A DNA stretch of 64,000 bases from Endothia cerciana (GCA_026119935.1 JALRMH010000039.1:1-64000); one strand, 5' to 3'. Shown: positions 1-13,695, counted from the stretch's first letter. A program made the numbers and translations. The notes: generated by a model not told the origin, from the letters alone.

Positions 1-95
1 GCCCTTAACCTATTAATCATCAAAAAAAAAAAAAAAAAAAAAAAACAAAAAAAATATGAGGTTAAAAAAAAATTTTTAAAAAAAAAAAAAAAAAA

Positions 96-126
<31 letters not shown>
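1..126. repeat. Poly-A/T low-complexity contig edge
   Basis: Roughly 100 of these bases are A, with one short T run and a few interruptions. Nothing coding is visible. The sequence becomes ordinary around position 127. Its place at the extreme left end and its near-homopolymer makeup suggest a scaffold edge or misassembled low-complexity sequence rather than a biological element. Confidence 0.8.
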
Positions 127-129
<3 letters not shown>

Positions 130-397
130 CTCCGGAACAAAAATCCATCAAAGACAACACATGTGGCCCCGAATAGCCCGAGCATCGCTGGCTCTTCTTT
201 AGGCCGGGTCTGTAGTCTTGGCTGCAGAGAGAGTCCTGTTAAACCTCAAACCCAGACGCCGTAAGCTTGCTCCCATGACCATGAAATCATTAACTCATTC
301 TGACCTCTTCTGTAGGGAAGGATCAAAAAATTTTTGTGCCCAGTCTGTTGTGCAGCTGAGGCTGAATATCGCCCTCTCATCGTGATCGGACATCGGT

Positions 398-2068
398 TTA
401 GTCGTGCATGACTGGTTTCTCGTAGCGCGACGGTAGGGTCATGCGGCGCTGCGTGATATAGCGAACAAGCTCCCCCTTCTCCTTAGGGGTGCTCATGCTC
501 ATGCTTCGCTGTGGGCGCTTGAGACGCGCCTTGTCATGGAGATCACCATCCGCTCGGCTGCCCCAAGAGGTCTGTAAGATCAACTATTAATTTCCTGACA
601 GGACTGAAGTACGAGACATGGGAGGAACTCACCATATTGAGCGTGACCAGGGCGTAGAGCTTGATGAGGCCATGAAACCAGCCGAAGACGATCGACAGTG
701 GCAGGTATATGATGTCACTCGGATTCCGCCTGAAGAGACCCCAAAGCTTCACTGTCTTCGAGAATCCAAACACGAAGATGATCTGAGCCCAGATTGCCAC
801 CATGCGGTACGTGGGATCCCAGTTTGCTGTTGCCTTCCACAACGCGAGGATGATGAAGGGATCCATGACGAATGCGAGTGATGTGAAGGTTGCGATGTGC
901 AATGCATACGTGCTCCATGGTTGTTGGCTGTCGAGAGACTGAATCAGCATGAGAACCATAGCACATATTTAGGGGGGGTGGGGGGGGGAACGCACCGCCA
1001 CACGTGACGCTCGACAACGAGACTCGTGAAGTTACTTCGCCAATTGCTTCGTGCCCATCGGGAGCATTGGTACAGAAACTTCACGCCGTTTTCCAGGGTC
1101 GTCTCAAGCTCGCACCCTCGCTCGTACTGAATCCACGTCTTCCACTGGTGACTGACGAGCCACCGCGTCACGAAGTTGTCGTCGTCGGCGTTCAGAATGT
1201 ACTTTCGCCACCGCTCGTTCTTGAAGCCATCCAGGAACTCGCCATTGTTGAGGATCTCGGTCCTGTACGCCCCGGTGCGGCCAGACATGCAAGAAGTGCC
1301 GCCATCCATGTTGTGTGTAGCAGAAATTTCAAAGTTCCGCCGCTCGATGTAAGCGGCTCCGAGCCAGTTCCAACACCGCGTGGCAAATGAAGCATCCCAT
1401 TCTCGGCGGACTCTCTGGCATGTTCCCACGCCGCCCATCCTGGGGTCCTGGAAAGGAGCCAGTATCCAGGGCATCAGGGTTTCTGGCCATGTGACATCAT
1501 CATCTGCCATGATCGTGATAGCAGTACGGACTTCTGGTAGCGCAGCGCAGACTTGGAGACGCTTATTGGCGATTCCCGTGAACAGAACTCGGATTCGAGG
1601 GTAGTCCAACGAATCTGCAAGCTCTTGCAAGGCTCGGTGCTTCTCAGCAGTCGTAACTAGAATGAGCTCGTGCGGTTCGCAAGCAAGAATGCTTTTCAGC
1701 GAGGGCCGCAGCTCCTCCATGCGATTATGGATCGTAGGAATCACAACAGTCACATCTTTCGAGGTGAACTTTGGCTTTTCCGGGATCGGCTTTGACTTGT
1801 AAGTCCAGTGGCTGATGCTGTGGACGATCAATCGGACATAGCGGTGCAACCTAAGTCATGATCAGCAAATTGAACTCACGAGTGGTGGGTGATGATTGCC
1901 CGGTCCAACGGGGCTTTGAACTCACCAGGTGATGGTGAAAATCCAACCCCAAGTAATGGCCGAGCCCCAGTGCGAATAGAAGAACACCGCGAAGGCGGCC
2001 AACAAATCCGGGAAGGAATCCATGATAGCCTCAGGCGGGCCAGCTTGCACGGTTGTTGAGTTTGACAT
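398..2068 (-). CDS. cps1: Cps1-like type 2 glycosyltransferase (polysaccharide synthase)
   Basis: Four exons: 2068-1926, 1850-996, 927-633, 571-398 (complement); 488 aa. The introns (75, 68 and 61 bp) have GTGAGT/GTGCGT/GTGAGT donors and CAG/TAG acceptors and join in frame. An N-terminal membrane segment (about residues 24-45) precedes a GT2 catalytic domain. MADDD (Asp164-166) is the likely UDP-sugar/metal site, ADDDNF (Asp270-272) the likely acceptor/base region, and QCSRW (Gln309-Trp313) is the QxxRW motif of processive synthases. Three C-terminal hydrophobic segments follow. This is the architecture of fungal Cps1/GT2 membrane synthases, whose loss in Zymoseptoria and Fusarium impairs hyphal growth; the polymer made is not settled. 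The middle intron contains a G9 tract. The start is the first ATG of an exon that supplies the N-terminal membrane helix. The family is confident, the product polymer unknown. Confidence 0.9.
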
Positions 2069-5000
2069 CCTGGTTCGTTTTGATTGGGTCACGTCCTCGT
2101 GGCGTGAATATTTGTAGTGGACCGTGGAACCAACTGGTCAAGGTCAGGGCGGATGAATGTGTGGTTCAGGGGGTTATGTTCCAACCAGGCCTGGTCGGAG
2201 GGGCCGCAGTGATATCAACTTGCTGCTGAACAGCTTGGGAGCATAGCAGTGGTGAGTTTGGGTCACAATGTCTGGGCACGCTGAGAACCCGGGTCGCCTT
2301 TCCAGTCTTCTGACCGCAACCGACTTGTACGGGGACGTTCTAGACTTGTTGATACAAATTCCTAGAATCTGACTCCTGTGCTCCGGAGAATGTGGCGGAG
2401 AGGGTAGTCGGTGGCGGCGGAGTCAACCTGAACGCCGAATGCGCAGAGTACGGGAGTCAGACCAGGGAGGGGGGGGGGGCAAATTGATCGTGGTCCCTGG
2501 CTCAGGCGGTCACAGGATCACCTGGATGTCCGCAGCCGTTTCCTTCTTGGTGGCGGGAAAATAGTAGGTGTACAACGAGCGACTTGTATCGAGGAACTGG
2601 GCATCGAGCACCACTGGTTCTTTCACGGCAACTGGGGGATAGGATGTTATACAATTGGGAGGCGGGAAAGCAAGCGAAACCTTATAATAAGTCCATTGTA
2701 CAGACCGATGGGCCCCGAGGCGGCGAACATGAAAAAAGAAGAAGGAAACCGATTGTGAAGAACAGACTACGAGATATGGAAACGATGGGGACTGGAGACA
2801 TATATAGGCAGGGTGGACGGGAGATGGACGACCGAGGAGGCTTCCTGTGATTTGGGCGGGTACTCTACAAGGAAGATGGTCTGAGCAATTCCGTTCTTGC
2901 AGTGAGGAGAGACGCAATAACAAGGAAGTAATTGGAACAATGTGTTTACGAGGGTTGACAAGCCCACTTCTGGGGCAATGTACGCAGTACAATTTGTCGA
3001 TTGCATGTTGGAAACTGCAGATAAAAAAACAGCGCGGGAATTCAAGTGGAGGGTACGAGTAGGGATGATGGTAGGGGTAGGCAGGCAATACTACGGTACG
3101 TACCAGAGTACAGTGTCAATCTGTTAATGCATGCAAAACGTTGCATGGAGTTGCGACCCTACACCCATTCAGGATCTGGAGGTTCTCGTGTGGACTGGTG
3201 CAAGGGCAGAAGGGCTGTCATCTAGCCTCCCAGCGGGTCTTGGCTAAGAGAGAGAGAGCTGCAGTGGGGCACCGTACCATCAATTCCGTTGGCTATCATA
3301 GTAAAGGGGGGGGGGGGGGAGTGCCTTACGGAAACGTAGCGGCCAGGATACGTCGAGACTGACAATGGACCTCTGAGAAACGTGGAGACCCGAAGAAGAC
3401 CCAAACAAGGATATGCTCTCCTCAATCGGGGCGATGGCCAGCTCCCTAACCCCCCTGACAATCCACCATGCCCACCTCGCTCGCTCAGCGAGATGCGGAG
3501 TCAAGTATCCACTTGGACAGGCCCAGACACTGCATTCTCGGACGATGAATAGTGCCAGCCCTCTGTAGCTGATGAGCAAGAAGCCTTGTGATCGTGGACC
3601 GTTCCGTTACCCGGCGATGAGCTGTCGACTTGTCCAATGAACAGGACAGACTTTCATGGGCCCAAGGTGGGTGTCGGGACCGTAGCCAGGTATGCGAGAG
3701 CCGGGTGGTGGACGATCGGCCATTGCCTTGGTGGCCGAGTACGTAGAACTAGGAACGGCCTCTGGGACGATGGTGTTGAAGTTCGGCACGTCCCAACCTG
3801 TCGTGGTGAATCTCAGGCCGACCTGTGGCAAGGAAACACACCTTCTCGACTTAGTCAAGCTCGACCACGGAAGAATGTACATGCTAATAGTACACAATAC
3901 CCAGCCGGCGATAGTGTCGAAACTGGCTAATCGAAGCGGCAAGGCATGGAAGAATGCGGTATCACGAGAGGTTACTAGTGGCATGCGCGAGAAGACATAC
4001 AAAAGGCCCTCGAAGATGAAGACCATGGGATACCTCGCTCCGGCTTAAAATGATGTCAGGGTTTGATGCAGCCTCGCAGCTGCGTGGTCCTAAAATACGT
4101 GACCCACGCAACTTGCGGCAGCCGGGGCAATTAGACAAATTGTAGCGGACGGCATTATATGGTACCAACCATGTCCGAGGCATTGATAAGAGGCGCAAAA
4201 GCTGCGAGACTTCCTCGACGGCGTGGGGTCAACGGTCATGTCCAACCTTTGCCTGTGGATGGCAGCCCTGTCCCTCGGGAAGCAGTTGGTCCCAGCTCCT
4301 GATCCCGACGAGAGATCGACGAGACCGGGAAGTACTCGAGGGGTACATTTGTGGCCGTCCTGCCTGGATCCGGACTGTGGTCCTGATGAGTGGTATTGTA
4401 AGCGCCAGAGCACCCACTCGGTCTGCGGCTTGGGAAATACACATTTCAATACTCCGAGGACCCTAGGCGAATACCGCATGAAAGCGCTCGCCATCGTTTG
4501 CAGATCAATCGAACCATGCTGCAAGCTTGATAGGTGATTCACCGGCGCATGCAGTTACTGTACCGCAATAAAACGAAATCGAGTGCGTGGCCTTCCCGAA
4601 CCTTTGCAATGCGGATGCCGTTTCTGTATATGAGACCGGCCATCGCACGTCGGCCAGCACAGCTTCACCTTGGTCGCCAGGGGGCGGGACGAGACGAGAC
4701 GTATTCCCGAGCCCGGCCGAATGACCTCATTCGTCGTTGAGACGCGAGTCTCGTTGCCCTATGGAAGACCTGACGAATTTCGCAAGCAGTGGTAGAGTGC
4801 AAATTGGCGAGGCTCCAAGAGCAATGCTGAGCAGCGCACGGAGCCGAGCGCCAAGGTGAGGAAGCATGACTTGCAGCAGCTGCATAGGCGATATCGAATG
4901 ACAGCAGCCACGGGCAGGGAGATGTTGAGGTCCCTAGAAGAAAAGCCGTGTCCCTCTCAGTTATCACCTGCTTCTCCGACAAGCCCGCGCGTCGCGCCTC

Positions 5001-8000
5001 TTGTCTGCTGCATGTCTGTTCTGGAATAAATCCATCGCCCGTAAGCCCTGCCCCGCCCTGCCCCGCCCTGGCCTGCCTCGCGCTGCATTGTCCAGGATGG
5101 CGCTGGCTCTTGGCCCTTGGAAGGAGGGCTGTCTCGACTGTCGACTCCTAGCTTCACTTTCCTGATAGCTCGCCGGTTCGTCAACGATAGCGTGTGGCTG
5201 TCTGATCGGGTGGTTCGTCCTGCTCGCCAATGCTGAATGACAGACGCCTTAGCAGGTGTGCGGTCTGTCCAGCTAGCCAGGAAGCTCGAGATGCAGCTGC
5301 ACCGATTCGGAAACCGGGAAATCAGCTTCTTCAGGGACCATCCTTACGGATGAAGCGACGTCTGCTGCGGCGGGAAAACCCCATGGCGTTCTTGTATAAT
5401 CCTCACTGTAACTCGTACTGTACAAAGTAGCAAGCCACAGTAGAGCCGTGGTAGTGTAGTGTCTTGACTCGACAACATGTCGACGCGCCTCTGTGCTTTT
5501 CGACCGCCTTCATGGCCACTCGAGAGCGCTCTGCTGCCAACGAGTCGTGCGATCGAAGACATAGAACGGTTCGAGGAGTTGGTCGGTAGCAGAAGAGATG
5601 TGGTTCCGATTTAAGTGCAGGTCGACTGTGTCAGTTGGAAGAAGGAACATGACCTTGGAAGTCCAGACCAATTTTAAGCTCTGCCGCTTGCGCTGCGCCC
5701 GCCTTGGATGCTGAAGGGGGGGGGGGGGGTCCCGCAGCGCTTGGACCAAGCGGTACGTATCCCTCCGTAGTACCCTTCCTGGGTACCTATGGTACTGAGC
5801 AGATACTCCAACCGTTGTTCGGCAGGCAATTCTTCCCCCCAAACCTCCAACATCTTCTTCATCGCGCCCCCTTACTCCATTACGACTCCTCCACCTCCTC
5901 GTGTACCAAATGCACCTGGTCATACCATACATGCAAATATGGTGTGGTTGTCGAGTAATGAACGGGAAGAAAAGCACGTAGCCAACCTGAGCCGCGAGCT
6001 TTCACTCATACAGAATCTTGCCACCGTTGGCGAGATGTCGCTGGGAGGCGAGTCCCGCGCCCGCTGTCATCTTGATGCCATCAGTTGCTGACTCGGTGCC
6101 TTGGGTGCCTCTTATGCTGGCCTGTGGCCATCTCTAGGACATGCTCTCGCAGCTCTAGGCGATGAGTCCTGGGTCTCACTGCACGGCGCCTGCGGCAGAC
6201 AGTGGGTTCGGGCCCAAGACCAAGGAAGACTTTCTGCCACACGGACGGTGAGGTTTCATCGCCGGACTCTTTTTGTCAAGTGAGATCGCCGGCCGTCTGC
6301 ATCTAGCTTAGCACAGACTCCGAGCGGTATGGTCACCTCAATGTTACTTGATCAGATTGTCAGACCACATCCAATATCAGCTCGGGTCACCTGTGCATCA
6401 CTGCGACTCATTTGTTTGCCATCCGGCGCTATGGAACTACAAGACCGGACGGATCTCTCTATGGCCTCATCACGACCACCAGCCAACTTGTCGACCCAAC
6501 CGGCGGGGGAGAGGGGGTGGAGGCTGATGGGCTACCTTCTGTGGACTTTGACAGATGGCGGACCGGGAGATGCCGTCATCCTAGTCGGGATCTGATCTTA
6601 GTCGACTGGGGACAGTCCAGGGTCTTCATGGCCTGTGCATATCCGTCGTATCGATCGACATTTTGCGAGGTGAAATTGCTTTTGTTCTGATTCCACTTGC
6701 AGGTGTCAACGGCAGGCTGCAGAAACACCTTAGCCGCGGCAACGACGTCGCAGCCTGTGGGTTCGAGAAGACTGCCTCTTCAATTGAGCGAAATCTGGGC
6801 CATCGTCAGTCCAGGGCACGGCCGCCTTGTTGAGTGCATCGACCCTTGAACCGCGGAACAAGCGCGCTTCATTTTGAATGCAATCCTTCGCTCCGAACCT
6901 GCTGTACAACAACACGCTTCTCAACCGAGTATTTGGCCATCTGGACGTCTTCCTCATCATCCATCAACGTCTTTTTAGGCGACGCGACCCTGGTCGCCCT
7001 TTGCAGTCGATTGTTCTCCACCATGCATGCATGAGAAAAGTTTGTCCAAAGAGGGACTCTATGGAAGTACTCTACATGTACCAAGTATCTTCTGCAACAA
7101 GTTCCCAAACGACGTTCGAGAGCACTGTGTTAGAACGCCTTTGGGAGGAATCCGGATAATGCGGGCAATTTGACGGTTGGGAATGACAATGAGGCATGTT
7201 TCGCGGCTCCGTCGCCTCATCGTGGACGACGTGTCTTGTCACATGGAGCACCGTGTTCGACGTGGAGCACGTCCCGCCCATGGCAGCTGTTGCAGCAGAG
7301 GTTCTCCTCCCCCCTCCCTTTCAACACCGCATGCATGCTCAAGCTGTGGTGGAACATAGACCTGCGGAGGGCACAGCGTCGAGCGGGAGTAAGGGACGGG
7401 GAACAAGGGAGATGCATATCCGGCCCTCCACCATTCCAAGGAACCAGAATCCACACCTGGAGATCCTCCGGAGCCTGCAGAAATGGTGCAGCTTAATCTC
7501 TCTCGGACCGCGACGACCTTCCCAAATGTCTCAACCGAACGGCTCTTGCGCAGGCCTTCAAGCCTTGTCCAACATGACGACCTGCTTCCTCCATTCGAAC
7601 ATGTGCCATACGAGTGGTGCAACCATCCGTTCTGGTCCATGGCGCAAGCTCGCATGTCGCATCATATATCGAGCGGCATCGCCTCATTCTGCCACAGTTA
7701 CCGTGGCTAAAACTCCCACGTCGAAACCCGAAGTTTTAGCTATGCATATACACATGCAGGTCCCCAAATCCTTCTCAGAACCTTACTGGGATGAGCATTG
7801 CAACACAGGGTTGGCGATGCCACTATGGGTCACTTATCCGGTAACAGGAGCTTTGCAGCTGCTCAACCATGTACGGAGTACGGGGGGGAGGCCCACGACT
7901 GGCATTCGGCTGCCGAGCGATACGTTGTGGACGCTCGTCTGTTCTTCGAACCCCCGTTTGAACGCTCCCCCCCCCCCCCGGGGGCCCCCCGAAGCAGGGA

Positions 8001-11000
8001 GCCTGGACTTCTGGACTGTCCGTGGGGAAGGGGGGATGAAGCAGAGGGCCTTGTCGGCTGCTGCTGCAGCCCCCAAGCAGCACTGCTGTGTACTTCAGAC
8101 TACCTCACCCCGGTCCTGGGCTTCCGGCCGCAGGATCCGGCCTCCTGGGCCGATGGAACATGCTGGCTCGGGCCTCACGAGTGTGAGTGGCCCTCACTCG
8201 GATATCTATACGCAAATTGAGGTTCTCTCAGGAAGAATTGTCTTTGGCGCATGGATGTGATAGTGACCCCTATCACCCCTTTGAACATCCTGGGCTCTAT
8301 ACGTGGCAGGTGGGCGAGGATGGATTGCGACCCGGACGATCCAGACGATGCACGATCCCACAACCGCAGCGAGCTCCATTCCGTCTCCATCAACGCATTG
8401 GCCAGTAGGACCAGGGCACACTGAACATCATTGCGGTCTCTAATGCACACCCCTTCTTCCCTGGTTATCCAAGCCTTTCTCCGAGCAGGTCCAATTTTAT
8501 GTCACAAGTTTGGGAAGACCCGATGAGTCCTCGCTTCTTCACTGGTCCGCTCGGAAACCGCTCCTCCATCCGATCATGATCATTCGTGCAAGAATCAGTG
8601 TCTCTCGCATCATAATAAAGCACGAAAATCCTCCCAACTGCCTTCAAGAAAGGTAAATGTTCACCATGTCTGCTGGTCACCGCTATTCGGAGCCTTCTCC
8701 TTCCTTTTGGGAACTGATTCTGGGCCTGGGGGGGGGGGTCTGGACGACATGGTTCGGGATTATGACGCCCTGTTACATTGACCCATTGCGAACTGAGCCA
8801 TGGAGACAGACGATTGGCGTCTGGACTTCTGTCTTTCTGCAGATTCGCCAAAGCAATTCTCAAGATGATGTCAATCTGGACCAATGTTCTGTTAACTTGG
8901 TGGTACCAGCGATCTCGATGTCATCAGACAGTCGGGTATCCTGCTGAGTATAGATACTTACCCTATGATGGGCGGAGAAGACGGCTAATCAGCATAGGAT
9001 CCCATCGCAAAGGCGAGGATCATCCGTCGCTCCTTGTCTGGAGGCTGTACATAGTATCTTGCCCGTTCTCGGACGACCTCGCTCGACCAACTTGATTACA
9101 ATCGTTGAGTATGCATGCCGAGTTCCAAGAATCATTAATTGGCGGAAATTATGATGCATGTCTCATCATCCTCCAAGTCTCTGATCAGCATAGCCTTCGA
9201 AAGCTCGATCAACCCTCGAGACTCATGAGTTGATGCTCGTCTCCATAGCAGCGTGGAAGCCCCTTCTTACTGCACCACCATTACACTAGCAGCCTCGCAA
9301 ACCCTTTCGTCATAAAGACATTCTCTCCCTCACGAACTCGGATTATACTATACGTCTCTAAACGAGGACCTTAGACCTCTGCGAGTTGTGGGGGAGAATC
9401 CGAATTGGGCTTGTGAAACCTGAGCGGTACGCACTCAGAGACAACCTCCCATGGTGAGCAGCCACGCATAGCAGAGAGAGGCGTCACATGATGTCCCCTT
9501 GGGTTTGGCTGAACAGAGCCTACATACACAAAGTGCTTCCTTTGGCAGCCAATGCTCAGACCCCACGGTCTTCATCACCCGCATTGCGGAGCAACAAGGT
9601 TGATAAGTGACAACTGCACTTGGACGTTCCTACTACATAGTATCATGCTGATTCTTTCATTTTATTTTTTGGATTTCCTGGAGTGCGGGGGGGGGGGGAG
9701 GACAAACTACTAATAGGAAATCGTTTCTTTTGGCCTGTTCGTTTATATCATGCCAATACCGCCTCTGACAAGTCTGATTTCGACCGCCTGGGCTCGCTGG
9801 CCTGGGCTCGCTGACCTCCCCGAGGACCCCATGTAGCCCAATACGTGGGCGTTGTCGTGGCTCCAGACTCCACACTTTACGTCAGTGAACTCATTGCGCG
9901 GGTATTCCTTTGGACGTTCTAAGGGTGAAGATATCCAACACCCATGAGGCAGTTCAGCGCCGTCGACAGCCCAGACCGGGGCAGTGGATCCCAGGCTCAT
10001 GAGAGTCAGTCCCGAGCGAGGCCTGGCTCCCTGAACAAGGCGAATGGTGTTGAGAGTCTCCTAGCAGCGACGGATTAGGGCGCCGCGGGTGGAAGGGAGC
10101 TCTGCCTAGCCAGATCACCCAGAAGACTAGCGAAAGCGATGCCCGATGGGAGTCTCATGCCGTCTTGCGGAAAGACGAGTCCAAGTCGGAGGAGCTCAAC
10201 AAAGAGCCAGCTGGGTCTTTCCTCGGTCAAGGATATACGGACTGTGTGCCCAGTGCGGCTCATATCACTCGTGAGCGGCGTCGCGGCCAACTCTCCCTCC
10301 GAGTTGCCGCCCCTAGGACAAAGGAAGGATCTGCACCCAAAGGCGTTGGTGTTTCCTGTCACCACCAAGCGTTGGCAGTCGGGGCTGTATACAACAGCAT
10401 TACTCGGGCGGCCCCGGGCTGTTGACAGCGGCGTTCTCAAGAGCGCATTAGACTAATCTCGCGTACGAGCTATGCTTCAATCTACTTGAGAATATACAAT
10501 ACCTAATGGTATGTTCTCTTTGGGTTTGACGTGTGATCACTTATAGAAAAGAGTTCCTCGCTCTTACTGCCGGGATACGGCTCAGGACCACTCAGCCCGG
10601 AGGATTGGGTCTCGTGCTATACGGTCGGACGATCCGTGGATGTCAGACTTTAGGGGGGGGGGGGGCCTTGGCCTAGTGAGAATGAGTTCAAAGTCTCTGT
10701 GGCGATCCGACCACGGCCAACATGGCCGAGTTGCTCTGCCAGGTGGGTGGGCTATACGGAGAGGCGTCAACAATGTCTGAATAGAGCTGGCGAGGTATGA
10801 CCCTTGGGCAGAGACGACCTCTGCTGTCAACTTCAGCGGTCGACTTGCGACCACGACATGTGCCGCCCTAGGCGCGCCCACATCACAACCTCGACTCCGT
10901 CCATGTCTTCGCCCCAAGACCTGAGGTGTGTGGGCTGTATGTCGGACTACCAAGAGCAGCACCTCGAGCCACTCTGCCTACAGGGGCGCAAGGCTCTACG

Positions 11001-11991
11001 ATACTGTGCACAGCCGGCGTCAAGCGAGGCCCAAGGTCGGCGAGGCGGTCGAGAGCCCTTACCTACTATGCAGTCGACACCGGGACAACACTATCCTTCC
11101 TCTCCCCACGAGGTCCACTGGAGCTCACACCCCCAAGAGCAAGGCGCTGGGCATCTTGGTCTCTCTGACTGCTGCTGGTACCGGTCCTGTCCGGGGCTGA
11201 ACCCCTGCGGCCGCTCGCTTTCTGCCTCCAGTGACGCAAGTGGGGGACCGCACAGCGATAAGCTCACGACTAGGATCCGCGTCACAGGTTGATGACGAGA
11301 GGCTTTCCCCAGGATATGAACGAGACGCAGCGGCTCAGAGAGATACTCTGCTGCTACTTGACTTGCCCGTTGTGAACCTGGAAGGGCCGCCGCCGCCAAC
11401 CTGGGCTGTGTGATCCAGAAGTCTCCTATGCATCATATCACCGGGTCAAGTCTACTACACATACTGGGGGTTTCTTTTCCATCCTTTCCTCCTTTCTTTT
11501 CCTTCTTCTTCTTTTCTTCATTCTCTTTTCTGAACCCCTCACATGTGAAAATGGAGATAACGAGATCATGATAGCACTCCCGGCGAAACAATCCCATAGT
11601 CTGGTACGCGGGCCAACGGGTCCTAGCTAGCTCCAACCGTGGCCGCGACGGCGCCTTGGCCCAGCGGCAGCCATCGACGGTAGACTGGCACGCTGGGAAG
11701 CGGAGTTTGATAGCGGAACCGGCGGAACGAACAGGTCCAGGAGGGCATCTCGACTGCCCACACAGGGGTGATGGCGAGATGAATACGGCCGGGGCGCGGG
11801 GTCCCCTCACCTGTTCCGCCCAACGAGAGGAAACCCCCAGCTGCAGCCGGGCCGATTGCGCAAGGGTGGTGATAGGAATAGCAGCAGCAGCATTCACCAC
11901 CACCACCCTCCCCCCCCCCCCGGGGCCCACCGCCACCGCCGCCGGCGGCCGGGTGACTGGCTGGGTGAGAAGAAACGAACAAGCAGCTCGC

Positions 11992-12016
11992 AGAGAGAGA
12001 GAGAGAGAGAGAGAGA
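11992..12016. repeat. (GA)n microsatellite
   Basis: About twelve uninterrupted GA dinucleotides lie in the gene-poor region, about 70 bp to the right of a C12 tract (11910-11921). The purine tract creates open frames on both strands encoding Arg/Glu or Ser/Leu repeats, which are not genes. Confidence 0.9.
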
Positions 12017-13630
12017 AGAGGCACCGCAGCATTGTGGTTTCCGCAGGGGGGAGGGAAGGTCGGGGGCGAGCCAGATTCTTCCTAGGGCCGACGGTGGCTC
12101 ACAGTGGGGACCCCAGCCGCTGCTGACGCCTATGGGCAGCTGGTATCGCAAGCCACCAACATGCAAGACCCGCATGGTTTCGCCGCGCGGGGACCTGTTC
12201 GAGATGGGCCGTGGGGCAAAGCGCGAAGAAGTCGGGCAGGGCAGGTATTGCAGGGCACCCTGATGCATACGGCGCGGCCTGGCCGGTGCAGAATGCAGGT
12301 TGGGGGAGTGGGTGAGGGGCGGCCGGCTCGTTCTGGACTCCTGCGGCTGCTGCTGCTGCTTCTGCAGCTGCCGCCATCCGGGGTGGTTGGAGGGGCGCGG
12401 CACAGCATGTCGAAGCAGCAAACAGACAGGCCGGCGGGCGGGCGAGCAAGCAAGCCTGAAGCAGACAGGCGGCGGGCATGTGATGCAGATGGGCGATCGA
12501 AGACGGGAAAAGAACGATCGACAAAGGCGATTTAACTTCAGATGAGGGGGGGGGCCCATCTGATCTCTGAAACACCCGGTGGGAGTGATGCCCTTTGGCT
12601 TCCACGGAGCTCAGGAGCGTGACGGGAGGGCGCATTGTCAACCACGTCGCATTCGTAACGCCTGGAGCGGTAATCTGGCGGGGGAGAGGCGCACCTGAGG
12701 AACGGTTCAGGAAGGCCCACTGATGAACAGGGGCAGGAAAAGGTTCCGAGCGTCTGGTGTTCCCCATATCCTGGGGCCGGGCTTGGTGGTCAGGCGCGGA
12801 AACGTACGACGCCCGCGCCGGGGATGGGGGTTCCCAGAAAGACATCTACCTTGGGGGACGTAGGGACATTGCTGTGGTACTGCCATGGTTCTACGATGCG
12901 GGATGACCAGAGTTCCAAACACTCTATCAAGTTTGATATTAACGAGGGCCGTGGTGGTGGTTATGAACATAAAGCCAGCCCACTGCTGGGGGGCCGTAAG
13001 ATATGGGCCCCCGCGACCCAGGCGAGCCAATGCCAACGGCGAGTTCGCAATAGTGTCTTTGACGAGATGAGGCCCCTGTTCGTTTCGAGATCTGGCGGAG
13101 GGGGGAGAGTAGGAGAGGGATTTTCCACCACCCCCCCCCCCCTCTTCCTTCTTTTTTCTTTCTATCGGTGCTTCCGTTTCCCTTGCTCCCCGGGCTGGAG
13201 ACTGGAGAGGCCATCGGCAGCGGTAGCGAGACGAAACCCACCAGATGCCTACCTGGGCACCACAAGATGTAGCAGCACGACCAAAGGGGGCAACCGTTGA
13301 ACATCAATCAACACCGGCCCACGGGTCCCGGACCCGACGCCCTGGCGATTGGAGGAAAACCCCCTGCAAGATCCTCTCAGAGGCACCAGAGCCCAATCAA
13401 GACGCTGCCAGTCTTCCCCACGCTGACAACCGGGGGGGGGGGGGCCTCTTGAGTTTTCCCTCAACCCACCTGAAGGCGGTCAAACACCGCCCCTCGACGT
13501 GAACTGAGGTGTGGAGGGGGGGGGGATGTGGGCTTGGCTGGCGAGCCCGTGGCTCCTTGTGGACCGTGGAATGAGGCTGTGAACCCTACCCAGGCGTGGT
13601 CGGATTGGCAACGAGGCGAACGAGGCAGAG

Positions 13631-13695
13631 GACAGGACGGGACAGGACGGGACAGGACAGGAGAGCGCATGACAAGACAGGGCAGGACAAGGACG
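13631..13695. repeat. Degenerate GACAGG / GGACGGGACA tandem repeat
   Basis: A purine-rich decamer unit (GACAGGACGG) is repeated about three times and then decays into variants through about 13695. No coding role is visible. Confidence 0.75.

Noticed and set aside
12099..12845. 248-codon minus-strand frame
   Set aside because: Low-complexity Ala/Cys/Pro/Ser translation of CTG-rich and G-rich tracts, with no motif.
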